Source: JBFHRE01 sp036745195
Lineage (GTDB): Bacteria; Actinomycetota; Acidimicrobiia; Spongiisociales; ZC4RG35
Direction of reading: 5' to 3'
Length of the DNA stretch: 10,447 nucleotides
Assembly: GCA_036745195.1 (NCBI GenBank)
Contig: DAIOGO010000091.1
Location: 1-10,447, forward strand
Positions 1 to 6,539 of the stretch are shown here, in pieces. The translations under genes and the position numbers were made by a program. The notes under the pieces are model-generated. The model was not told the DNA's origin. It did no database searches and was given only the letters and a program-made list of their open reading frames with translations. The stretch's first letter is position 1. Every line of letters starts with the position of its first letter.

Positions 1-224
1 CCGAGCAGCGCATCCACCACCAGGCTGATGGTGCCGTCGCCCCCGGCCAGGGCGAGAGGTTGTCCGGCCAGTTCGACCGCCCGGCGGCGCATGGCGGCCG
101 CTCCTTCGACCACCTCGATGTCATGTTCCACCCCCGCATTCGCCAGCGCCGATGCCAAGCGGGGCAGATCGACACCCCGGCGGCCGGCGGCAGGGTTGAC
201 CAGGACTCTCCAGTGATGCCGCAC
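1..224 (-). CDS. Diacylglycerol kinase family lipid kinase, N-terminal part (3' end off window)
   Basis: This is the first 74 codons of a lipid kinase of the DagK/YegS/LCB5 catalytic family, cytosolic or peripheral to the membrane, which would phosphorylate a lipid such as diacylglycerol with ATP. The visible protein has the family's opening strand WRVLVNPAAGR (residues 5-15), then the nucleotide-binding glycine-rich motif LAGGDGTI (around residues 58-65). The rest lies beyond base 1. I chose the GTG at 224 because a strong ribosome site, GGAGGAGGG, sits a few bases before it. An in-frame ATG at 245, 2 nt after the helY stop, would add seven residues that encode that ribosome site, so it is less likely. 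It follows helY closely and is probably co-transcribed with it. The family is clear, but the substrate cannot be told from this fragment. Confidence 0.85.
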   Translation of the reverse strand, partial: MRHHWRVLVNPAAGRRGVDLPRLASALANAGVEHDIEVVEGAAAMRRRAVELAGQPLALAGGDGTISLVVDALL

Positions 225-247
225 GCTCCCTCCTCCCTGCTCCATCC

Positions 248-2785
248 CTAGGTCGTTCCCTGGGCGGCGACCACCCCTCGATCCATCAGGCGGAGGGCGA
301 TGGCGGCGTCGGCCGCAAGTTCGGGCACATTGTCACGCACCTGTCTGAGGAGGTCGACCAGTTGACGGCAGACGCGCACGAAGTCCCCCGGCGCCATCGC
401 CGAGTCGGCGAGGTCGTCGAGTTCCTGCAGATTGGCCCAGGCCCAGGCGCCGGCCAGGAACCCGGGATCGGGGCGGCGGGTGACGGGCAAACGGAGAGAG
501 CGCTCCTTCCTGGCCAGTTCCTGCCAGAGGATTTCGATGTCTTGATAGCGCATCTCGAGCTCCGGTGTCGGCCACACCGGCACCGATGGCTCCTCGGTGC
601 GCGGCTCGAAGACGAACACGGACATCAGGGCGGCCAGTTCTTGCGGAGTCGTGTTCCAGAACAGACCACGCTCGGTCGACTCGGTGAGGAGCAAGTCGGA
701 TTCGTTGTAGAGGAAGCGGAGCCGCTCGCCGCGGGGCGTCAGCGACCAGCCGGCGACATAGGCCCAGTCATCCAGCAGCTGCTGGATGGCATGGAACTCC
801 TCGACCAGGCCCACTCCCGACTGGCGCAACTGGCTGCGAAGCTGCTCGGCCCGTTTCTCGGTGCGGGCCGCCCTCCGCCAGGCCTTGACGTGCTCGGCCG
901 CACGAGGACAGGCCGCTACCGGGTGGTCGGGGGTGACGGCTCCCCCCGGGGACGGAGCTTCGCCCGCCACCGGGACGGCACGGAGCCGGCGCTGCATCGT
1001 CGACTGGAATTTGCGATCGTTGGCGCGGAACTCCGCCGGCAGTGGGATCGTGCCCGAGCGGAAGGATCCCGCCACCACCTCCCCACCCGAGATGTTGGAG
1101 ACCCGGCCGGTGGTACCCATCACCAGGAACCGCATCCCCTTCTTCCCCCGGTTGAGCTTGCGCAACACCACAAAACGCCCGGCCCGCGGCCCGCCCGGCA
1201 CCTCGATCACGTCCCCGGGCTGGAGGCGGCCTGCCAGCTTCGTCCCCGGCGGCCCTTCCTGGGCGTCGAGCAGCCCCACGTACTCGGCTACCGAGCCCAG
1301 TTCGCATTCGGCCCTGGCCATCTCGTCGGGAAGCCGATCCTCCATCTCGACCAACCTGGCGGAGGCCTCGGTGTGGGCGCCGCGCCGCTGGAACTGGGCG
1401 AAGGACGCCGTCAGGAGTTCGTCCGCCCGCTCCCGCGAGTAGTTGGCAACCAGGTTGGCGGCCATGTTGTAGGTCGGCCGGAAACTCGACCGAAGGGGAT
1501 TGCTGCCGGTGGAGGCGATCTGAACCACCTGGTCGAAGCGGACGAAACGGGTATGGAGGGTGACCCCGTATCCAATGTCGTCGATCCCTCTCCGTCCCGC
1601 CCGCCCCGTGAGCTGGGTGTAGTCACCGGGGCCGAGCAGGGAGTGCCCCTCGCCGTCGTACTTGGAGAGTGCCTCCAGCACCACCGTCCTGGCCGGCATG
1701 TTGATGCCCAACGCCAGCGTCTCCGTCGCAAAGACCACCTTCACCAACCCGAGCCGGAACAACTCCTCGACGGTCTCCTTGAAGGCGGGGACGAGCCCGG
1801 CATGGTGGCTCGCCACCCCGGCTTCCAGACCGGCCACCCAGGTGCCATACCCGAGGGCGGCGAGATCCCTGTCGCCGAGGTGCTCGGTTCGTTCCTCGAC
1901 GATCGCCCTGATACGGGTGCGCTGGTCGGGCTCGATCAACTGGAGGCCGGCGTCGACCAGGTGGCGGACGGCGGAATCACAGCCCGTTCGGGAGAAGATG
2001 AAGTAGATGGCAGGGAGCATCTCGAGCCCGGCCAGGTGCTGAATGGTCTCGATCCGCCCCGGAGTCGAGAACCGAACCCTCCCCCTCTTCTCGAGCGAGA
2101 GCAGGTGCTCCAGCCTGGCGTTGGGTCGTTCCCGCCCGTCGCGGACGGTGAGCAGCGGAAAGAGTCGCAGCCGCTCTTCGCCGTACCGGTCCGCCAGCAG
2201 GTAGAGGCGCTCGAGCGGAACCGGACGATGGGCACTGACCACCAGCTCGACCGACGAGCGCCGCTCCGTCAGCCAGGCGGCGAACTCCTCGGCGTTGGCG
2301 ACGGTCGCCGACAGGCACACCAGCTTCACGTGGGGCGGGGCGTGGATGATCACTTCTTCCCACACCGCGCCCCGGAAACGGTCCTGCAGATAGTGGACCT
2401 CGTCGAGGATGACGAACTCGACATCGTCGAGGGTCGAAGCGTCCGCGTAGATCATGTTGCGGAGCACCTCGGTGGTCATCACGATGATCCCTGCCCGCGG
2501 ATTGATGACATTGTCGCCGGTGAGCAGACCCACCTCGTCGGGACCGTACTCGTCGACCAGGTCACCGTACTTCTGGTTTGAGAGTGCCTTGATCGGAGTG
2601 GTGTAGAAGCAGCGCCGACCACGCCGCCTGGCCAGATGGACCGCCATCTCCGCCACCAGCGTCTTCCCCGACCCGGTGGGGGCGGTGACCAGAACACTCG
2701 AACCCGCCTCGAGGGCGCCGGCTGCATCGCGCTGGAACTGGTCGGGTTCGAAGGGCCTCGAGGCCAGGAACTCGTCCAGGCTCAC
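248..2785 (-). CDS. helY: HelY-like Ski2/Mtr4 family DEVH-box helicase
   Basis: 845-residue ATP-dependent helicase of the Ski2/Mtr4 (DSHCT) family, expected to unwind RNA or structured nucleic acid in the cytoplasm; the physiological substrate of bacterial HelY is not established. Motifs in order: Walker A APTGSGKT (35-42), Ia TTPIKALSNQ (62-71), DEVH (128-131), SAT (159-161), motif IV near YFIFSR (261-266), HHAGL (327-331), motif V with ATETLALGINMP (353-364) and motif VI QLTGRAGRRG (391-400). A KOW/SH3-like middle part containing GDVIEVPGG follows, then a C-terminal DSHCT domain (about 675-840) with EEFHAIQQLLDDWAY and GDFVRVCRQLVDLL. The start is a GTG overlapping the tatC stop (GTGA). The frame stays open further upstream, but there it runs antiparallel-free inside tatC in another frame and encodes nothing helicase-like. 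It is a little shorter than mycobacterial HelY (about 906 residues). The tatC-helY order is the mycobacterial one. Confidence 0.93.
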   Translation of the reverse strand: MSLDEFLASRPFEPDQFQRDAAGALEAGSSVLVTAPTGSGKTLVAEMAVHLARRRGRRCFYTTPIKALSNQKYGDLVDEYGPDEVGLLTGDNVINPRAGIIVMTTEVLRNMIYADASTLDDVEFVILDEVHYLQDRFRGAVWEEVIIHAPPHVKLVCLSATVANAEEFAAWLTERRSSVELVVSAHRPVPLERLYLLADRYGEERLRLFPLLTVRDGRERPNARLEHLLSLEKRGRVRFSTPGRIETIQHLAGLEMLPAIYFIFSRTGCDSAVRHLVDAGLQLIEPDQRTRIRAIVEERTEHLGDRDLAALGYGTWVAGLEAGVASHHAGLVPAFKETVEELFRLGLVKVVFATETLALGINMPARTVVLEALSKYDGEGHSLLGPGDYTQLTGRAGRRGIDDIGYGVTLHTRFVRFDQVVQIASTGSNPLRSSFRPTYNMAANLVANYSRERADELLTASFAQFQRRGAHTEASARLVEMEDRLPDEMARAECELGSVAEYVGLLDAQEGPPGTKLAGRLQPGDVIEVPGGPRAGRFVVLRKLNRGKKGMRFLVMGTTGRVSNISGGEVVAGSFRSGTIPLPAEFRANDRKFQSTMQRRLRAVPVAGEAPSPGGAVTPDHPVAACPRAAEHVKAWRRAARTEKRAEQLRSQLRQSGVGLVEEFHAIQQLLDDWAYVAGWSLTPRGERLRFLYNESDLLLTESTERGLFWNTTPQELAALMSVFVFEPRTEEPSVPVWPTPELEMRYQDIEILWQELARKERSLRLPVTRRPDPGFLAGAWAWANLQELDDLADSAMAPGDFVRVCRQLVDLLRQVRDNVPELAADAAIALRLMDRGVVAAQGTT

Positions 2786-3510
2786 TTGCGGAGGAACAGC
2801 CGGATGAGCCAGTAGGTGACCTCGTAGAAGGCGTACAACGGAACCGAGAGCATCGCCAGGGTCACCGCATCGCCCGAGGGGGTGATGGCGGCAGCCACGA
2901 TGACGATGATCAGCGCCGCCCACCGCCGCCCCTCCGCCAGCCTGGCCGATGTGACGAGTCCCGCGGCGGCGGCCGCGAACAGGACCACCGGGTACAGGAA
3001 TGACACCCCGAACGCCAGCAGATAGCGGGTGACGAACGTGAAGTACTGACCGAGCTGGAAGTTGTTCTCGACGTCGGGGAAGATGTCGAGAAGGAACTGG
3101 AAGGCTCGCGGCATCGTGAAGTAGCCGAAGGCCACACCGCCGATGAACAGGGCCGTGCAGGCGCCGATGACAGGTACCACCCACTTGCGTTCCCGCTCGG
3201 TCAGCGCCGGGCTGACGAACGCCCAGATCTGATAGAGAATGACCGGGCTTCCGACCACGATCCCACCGAACATGACCAGTTTCAGCAGGACGCCGAACTG
3301 TTCGCCGGGGGCGAGAGCCTGAAATGAACAACGCTCACATGCCTCGAAATAGGGCATCTCGAGGGTCGCTTTGATCCAGCCCCGGAACACAAAGGCCACC
3401 ACCGCCCCGAGGGCGATCCCAGCTGCCGAACGCACCAACCTCCAGCGCAGCTCATCGAGGTGGGACAGGATCGACGCAGGTTGATCACGGGTGGGCGTCG
3501 CCCCACTCAT
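2782..3510 (-). CDS. tatC: Twin-arginine translocase subunit TatC
   Basis: 242-residue polytopic inner-membrane receptor of the twin-arginine export system, which binds the RR signal peptide of folded substrates. Conserved TatC features are visible: the cytoplasmic N-terminal SHLDELRWRLV (16-26), YQIWAFVSPALTERERK (93-109), where Glu107 aligns with the signal-binding Glu103 of E. coli TatC, the Phe-Tyr-rich third segment ending GYF (129-131), and ITPSGDAVTLAMLSVPLYAFYE (209-230). Six hydrophobic segments fit about 27-43, 73-96, 111-131, 157-185, 196-212 and 215-236. The first external loop carries a Cys pair, CERC (58-61), not part of the usual TatC signature. Its ATG overlaps the tatA stop (ATGA) and its stop overlaps the helY start (GTGA), so translation is probably coupled along all three. 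Confidence 0.96.
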   Translation of the reverse strand: MSGATPTRDQPASILSHLDELRWRLVRSAAGIALGAVVAFVFRGWIKATLEMPYFEACERCSFQALAPGEQFGVLLKLVMFGGIVVGSPVILYQIWAFVSPALTERERKWVVPVIGACTALFIGGVAFGYFTMPRAFQFLLDIFPDVENNFQLGQYFTFVTRYLLAFGVSFLYPVVLFAAAAAGLVTSARLAEGRRWAALIIVIVAAAITPSGDAVTLAMLSVPLYAFYEVTYWLIRLFLRK

Positions 3511-4067
3511 GTGACCGGCCCGCCGTCGTCCGAAAAGACCTGGCCGGTTCGTTCGATCTCAGCCAGGTCCTCGGCGGAGTCGGCGGCGGTCGGCCCGGCG
3601 ACCGGGACCGGGCCCACCCAACGCAGCGGCGGGACAGGTGCGGCCTGAGCAGGCTCCGAACCGGGAGGGATCGGGCCGATCCAGCGGAGGACTGGGGCAG
3701 AGGCCGGTGCCGGCACCTCTGGAGTCTCCGGCCCGCGTGACTTGGGCAGTGCCGCCACCACCGCCGCCGCCGACTCACCCACCGCCTGCATCTCCATGAT
3801 GGGCTTCTCCAGAGCGCTCCTGGCTTCGGTCAGTGGCGTCCGCAGATCCCGCTGGATGTCCTTCACCGGTTGGGTGATCTCTTGTTTGATCTGCGAGAGA
3901 TCACCCACCTCGGCTTCCAGCCCGGTGCGCAGATCGGTGGCGGCTTTGCGCAGTTCACTGGCCCAACTCCCCAGTTTCCTGGCGACTCCCGGCAATCTCT
4001 GGGGGCCGAGAAGGATCAGACCGAAGAGCAGGATGTAGAAGATCTCCTGAGCTTTCACGCCGACCAT
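3507..4067 (-). CDS. tatA: Twin-arginine translocase TatA/TatB-type subunit with long C-terminal tail
   Basis: 186-residue protein with the TatA/TatB architecture: a short N-terminal membrane helix (about 8-21), a hinge, then an amphipathic helix (about 25-55). The hinge reads LLGPQRLP (19-26). TatB proteins usually have GPERLP and TatA proteins FGxxKLP, so this resembles TatB with Glu replaced by Gln. Residues 55-100 look helical and polar. The tail from 110 is Pro/Ala-rich and holds two copies of LRW(I/V)GP(I/V)P at 127-134 and 148-155. It occupies the tatA slot of the mycobacterial tatA-tatC-helY order, but that TatA is only about 83 residues. No Shine-Dalgarno precedes the ATG. A GTG at 4058 (codon 4) is an alternative start, because TACGAT at 4066-4071 lies 7 nt before it. 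TatA versus TatB is unresolved; membership of the family is firm. Confidence 0.88.
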   Translation of the reverse strand: MVGVKAQEIFYILLFGLILLGPQRLPGVARKLGSWASELRKAATDLRTGLEAEVGDLSQIKQEITQPVKDIQRDLRTPLTEARSALEKPIMEMQAVGESAAAVVAALPKSRGPETPEVPAPASAPVLRWIGPIPPGSEPAQAAPVPPLRWVGPVPVAGPTAADSAEDLAEIERTGQVFSDDGGPVT

Positions 4068-4071
4068 CGTA
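4056..4071 (-). promoter_or_regulatory. Candidate -10 element for leaderless tatA transcript
   Basis: On the minus strand TACGAT (4071-4066) fits the actinobacterial -10 pattern TANNNT and is followed by 7 nt, then GTG (4058-4056), the fourth codon of the annotated tatA. A start at that GTG would be a leaderless mRNA. This agrees with the absence of any ribosome site before either the ATG or the GTG. No good -35 is present, which is common in actinobacteria. The hexamer overlaps the annotated ATG, so the two start models exclude each other. Confidence 0.3.
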
Positions 4072-4108
4072 GGCGGCTCACGTGGTCGGGCTCAGGTCAG
4101 GACGCGAC

Positions 4109-4174
4109 GAAGCCCCGGCGGGTCGCTTCCATCCGGTGACGTCAGTCGGATGGATCACGCCCCGGCGGGGCTTC
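4109..4174. repeat. Long nested inverted repeat between the zinc-ribbon gene and tatA
   Basis: The outer arms, 4109-4122 and 4161-4174, pair at 13 of 14 positions (GAAGCCCCG with CGGGGCTTC, one mismatch, then four more pairs). Inside them a second exact stem, TCCATCCG (4128-4135) with CGGATGGA (4147-4154), encloses an 11-nt loop holding the perfect palindrome TGACGTCA (4137-4144). The element lies 9 bp after the zinc-ribbon stop codon and fills most of the 116-bp gap before tatA. As RNA it would fold in either direction. No T-run follows on the minus strand, so a standard intrinsic terminator is not supported. A structural terminator, an RNA-processing site or a dimeric protein's operator all remain possible. 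Confidence 0.6.
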
Positions 4175-4183
4175 TCCGATCGC

Positions 4184-4474
4184 TCAGGTAGTGAGCAGCC
4201 CGATGGGGTCCGGTTCGCGGTGGAGGGCGGCCACGAACCGGTCGATCTCGGACTCTGTGATCGGGTCGTCGTTGATCACCTCGTAGGCGACGCCGGTGGC
4301 GAGCAGCACACTCACCACCCGAGCCGTTGCCGGCCGCCGCTGGATCGAACGGCATTCGGGGCAGGCGAATCGATAGGTCCCGGACTCACGGTTCGGGTCG
4401 AGCTCGAGCGCCAGATCAACCGGCCGCAGCTCTACGTCTCCGCAGTGATCGCACGTCGTCTTGATGGTGGTCAT
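4184..4474 (-). CDS. Small zinc-ribbon protein of unknown function
   Basis: 96-residue protein that I do not recognise as a named family. Two CxxC pairs, CDHC at 8-11 and CPEC at 38-41, are spaced as in a zinc ribbon, with strands between them (VELRPVDLALELDP and GTYRFACPEC). The pattern is like that of zinc ribbons that bind nucleic acid or a protein partner. The C-terminal half (about 48-90) looks helical and acidic (ITESEIDRFVAALH) with no catalytic motif. There is no signal peptide or membrane segment, so it is probably cytoplasmic. The ATG at 4474 has a modest ribosome site (CGGAG, about 7 nt upstream). It stands alone, with about 118 bp after pafC and 116 bp before tatA, and is not part of the mycobacterial version of this locus. 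That the frame is coding rests on the spaced CxxC pairs, the start context and its fit in the gap. Confidence 0.75.
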   Translation of the reverse strand: MTTIKTTCDHCGDVELRPVDLALELDPNRESGTYRFACPECRSIQRRPATARVVSVLLATGVAYEVINDDPITESEIDRFVAALHREPDPIGLLTT

Positions 4475-4500
4475 TTCGGTACTCCGCTGTTCCGCTTCCG

Positions 4501-4530
4501 GTTACAGGTATCGTCCGAAGGCCGGTTCAA
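4501..4530 (-). promoter_or_regulatory. Candidate promoter for the zinc-ribbon gene
   Basis: Reading on the minus strand, TTGAAC (4530-4525) and TGTAAC (4506-4501) are separated by 18 bp, resembling a housekeeping-sigma -35/-10 pair. The -10 lies 26 nt before the ATG at 4474, leaving a short leader that contains the ribosome site. The -10 matches the consensus only partly, so this is a suggestion. Confidence 0.3.
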
Positions 4531-4533
4531 CTG

Positions 4534-4567
4534 AAGGAGAAAAGGAGCCGACTCCAAGAGGCTGCTC
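4534..4567 (-). terminator. Weak intrinsic terminator candidate after pafC
   Basis: On the minus strand a short stem GGAG (4555-4552), loop TCGG, CTCC (4547-4544) is followed by TTTT (4543-4540) and further pyrimidines. An alternative fold pairs GAG-GCC at 4567-4560 with GGCTC. The T-run is unusual for such GC-rich sequence and is placed to end the pafBC transcript, but the stem is short. Confidence 0.3.
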
Positions 4568-4592
4568 GAGCTCGCCGGCGACCCGCCCTCGG

Positions 4593-5528
4593 TCAGGCGG
4601 GGACGCCGTACTTCTCCAGGATCCGTGCCCGCAGTCGGTCGAGGGCCTCACCCACGACCGCTCCCTCGACGAGTGACCCTGTCGATCCCAGCCGGAGCAG
4701 GAGGCGGGCTGCCACGGTCGGTTCGAATGCCGAGAACTTCACCCGGATGACACCCCCGTCACGTGACAGCACCTCGACCGGGTAGTAGTCCACGACCCAC
4801 TCGGCCCCGGGGAGGAGATCGATCACGGCGATCGCATCGTTCTCGCCCGGGGTGTACCGAACCTGAGGCTCCGGGAGGCGGGCCGGGGGCTGGAATGTCT
4901 CCTCGAGCAGCACCACCTCCTTGATTCGATCCACCCGGAACACCCGGTCGGCGCCCGCCCGCCGGCAGTGGGCGGCGACGTAGGTGTTGCCCAGGGAGGA
5001 GAACACCGTCCACGGCTCGATGTCCCTGGTCGTCACCTCGTCCGTGCTGAGAGCCCGGTATTCGATCCGACACACCCGACCTTCGGCCGCCGCCGTCCTC
5101 AGCAACGGTGCCAGGGTGGCGTCGACCTGCATGTCTACGGTCAGCACCTCCTCGTCGGGGGGGAGCAACGATCGACTCAGTTTGTCGACGGCCGACACGA
5201 GGGATTCGGAGGCCTGTCCCGACCCGACCATCGTCAGCCCGGCCGCCAGCAACGCCAGGGTCTCGGCCGGGTTGAGACGGGGCGCCACCCCGAAGTAGTC
5301 GGCGGTTTCGACGACCACCTCCTCGTCCTCGACGTAGGCGACCATCAGGTCACCCGGGCCATAGCCGGGCAGACCGCACACGAACACAAGGTCGAGGTCT
5401 GCCAGCAGTTCCTTCCTGGTGTAGCCGAAGCGCTCACACACCTCGGTCACGGTCGCCCCCCGGTGAGCGATCACCCAGGGCAGCATCGCCAGGATCCTGG
5501 TCAGGCGGTTGGTGGTACGGGCGCTCAC
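4593..5528 (-). CDS. pafC: WYL-domain transcription regulator PafC
   Basis: 311-residue partner of PafB. In mycobacteria PafB and PafC act together as a transcription activator of DNA-damage genes, independently of LexA; that role here is inferred from homology and position. An N-terminal helix-turn-helix-like part lies at about 5-50 (RILAMLPWVI, TVTEVCERFGYTRKELLADL). A WYL domain covers about 140-212 with IEYRAL (155-160) and FRVDRI (197-202), and a WCX-like C-terminal domain about 225-305. The WYL signature itself is degenerate: where PafB has HWYLAA this protein has NTYVAA (181-186). The start is GTG inside a GTGA overlap with the pafB stop, so the two are probably translated in a fixed ratio. 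PafB and PafC are ancient paralogues; in some actinobacteria they are fused. Confidence 0.92.
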   Translation of the reverse strand: MSARTTNRLTRILAMLPWVIAHRGATVTEVCERFGYTRKELLADLDLVFVCGLPGYGPGDLMVAYVEDEEVVVETADYFGVAPRLNPAETLALLAAGLTMVGSGQASESLVSAVDKLSRSLLPPDEEVLTVDMQVDATLAPLLRTAAAEGRVCRIEYRALSTDEVTTRDIEPWTVFSSLGNTYVAAHCRRAGADRVFRVDRIKEVVLLEETFQPPARLPEPQVRYTPGENDAIAVIDLLPGAEWVVDYYPVEVLSRDGGVIRVKFSAFEPTVAARLLLRLGSTGSLVEGAVVGEALDRLRARILEKYGVPA

Positions 5529-6460
5529 GCCACCCCCCGCACCCGATCGATCACGGCCTGGCGCACCTCGGGGGGAGATATGACCTCTGCTTCTGCCCCA
5601 AAGGTGAGAAGCCAGCCGATGAAGGCGTCGAGGTGGGCGACCTGGAGTGTCACCTCGACCCCACCGTCGGGAGTCGGACGTCGCTCAACCGCTGGATCGA
5701 GTCTGCGATCGGCCCACCAGGCCGCCTCGGCATCGAAACGAATCACGACCGATACCCTGGCCTCCGAGCCCGCCTCCCACGGATGGGCGGCCAGCGCCTG
5801 TCGGACACTCACCCCCGGCGACCGGGCGAAGGCGTCGTCGCCCTCGACGATCTCGACCGCCTCGATCCGGTCGACCCGGTACACCTTGGTATCGCCTCCT
5901 TCCACCGCCGCCAGATACCAGTGGCCCATCCGGTGACCCAGACCGTGGGGAGCTACTTTGCGGCGGCGATCGCGATAGGTGAGCATGACGAAGTTCCGAT
6001 CCACGATCGCCTGATAGAGATCGGCCAGGGTGTCCACCTCCGAGCCCAGCTCGGCGCCGAACGGCTCGATTGCGTCGGTGGTCTGCGAGCCCCCCAACTT
6101 GAGCAGGGCTTCCATTCCGGCGGTCTCTCCCCCGATGCGCACCACCTGGGCCGCCAGCCACAGCGCTGCCCGCTCCTCGTCATTCAGCCCCGGATCGGGC
6201 AGGCGGTACTCGTCGGGTGGGATCACATATCCGTGGTCGACCTCGAATGTCCCGGTCGCCCGGAGGTGGATCGGAATCCCGAGCCGGCGGATGAGATCCT
6301 TGTCGCGCTCGAACATACGCTTGAAGGCCTCATCGTTGTCCTGGTCGTAGCCGGCCACCGTGCGCCGGATCTCGTCGGCGGGAACCGGCCGGCCGACCGT
6401 CAGCAGGAACGCCAGCAGATTGAGGACCCGCTCGAGGACGTTCCTCATCGCCGCCGCCAT
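5525..6460 (-). CDS. pafB: WYL-domain transcription regulator PafB
   Basis: 311-residue WYL regulator and partner of PafC. The N-terminal winged-helix region has the typical WYL-regulator opening RVLNLLAFLLTVGRPVPADEI (11-31, the span LNLLAFLL to DEI) and FERDKDLIRRLGIPI (50-64). The WYL domain at about 145-205 retains HWYL (180-183) and YRVDRI (194-199), the residues proposed to sense a ligand, possibly nucleic acid. A WCX-like domain fills 235-310. The start could be the ATG at 6460 or the one at 6448 (codon 5); neither has a clear ribosome site. It lies 79 bp after pafA and overlaps pafC by 4 nt. Although named proteasome accessory factors for their position next to pafA, PafB and PafC are not needed for pupylation in mycobacteria. 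Confidence 0.93.
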   Translation of the reverse strand: MAAAMRNVLERVLNLLAFLLTVGRPVPADEIRRTVAGYDQDNDEAFKRMFERDKDLIRRLGIPIHLRATGTFEVDHGYVIPPDEYRLPDPGLNDEERAALWLAAQVVRIGGETAGMEALLKLGGSQTTDAIEPFGAELGSEVDTLADLYQAIVDRNFVMLTYRDRRRKVAPHGLGHRMGHWYLAAVEGGDTKVYRVDRIEAVEIVEGDDAFARSPGVSVRQALAAHPWEAGSEARVSVVIRFDAEAAWWADRRLDPAVERRPTPDGGVEVTLQVAHLDAFIGWLLTFGAEAEVISPPEVRQAVIDRVRGVA

Positions 6461-6511
6461 TCGAGTCGAGAAGCCGATGACACACCCGCTTCATACACCA
6501 ACGGGCGGCGC

Positions 6512-6539
6512 CGGCCAAGCACCCTGGTCGGGTTGGCCG
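6512..6539 (-). terminator. Hairpin directly after the pafA stop codon
   Basis: On the minus strand CGGCCAA (6539-6533) pairs exactly with TTGGCCG (6518-6512). Inside, CCC and GGG can extend the stem around a GACCA loop with a three-base bulge. The structure begins at the first base after the pafA TGA. The following bases are GC-rich, not a T-run, so it may be a partial terminator, an RNA-stability element or an attenuator between pafA and pafB. Confidence 0.45.

Noticed and set aside
362..2581. A 739-codon open frame on the plus strand antisense to helY.
   Set aside because: It lies wholly within a gene with every helicase motif. Its translation is rich in Gly, Arg, Pro, His and Glu without any fold or motif, typical of a reverse-strand shadow in high-GC DNA.
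2786..3331. Upstream extension of the helY frame to an ATG at 3331, giving 1027 residues.
   Set aside because: The extra 182 residues are Arg/His/Gly-rich and run through tatC in another frame. The GTG in the GTGA overlap fits the conserved N-terminus and the spacing of neighbours.
6461..6539. Promoter for pafB in the gap after pafA.
   Set aside because: TATGAA within GTGTATGAAG lacks the final T of TANNNT and has no partner -35; not strong enough to list.
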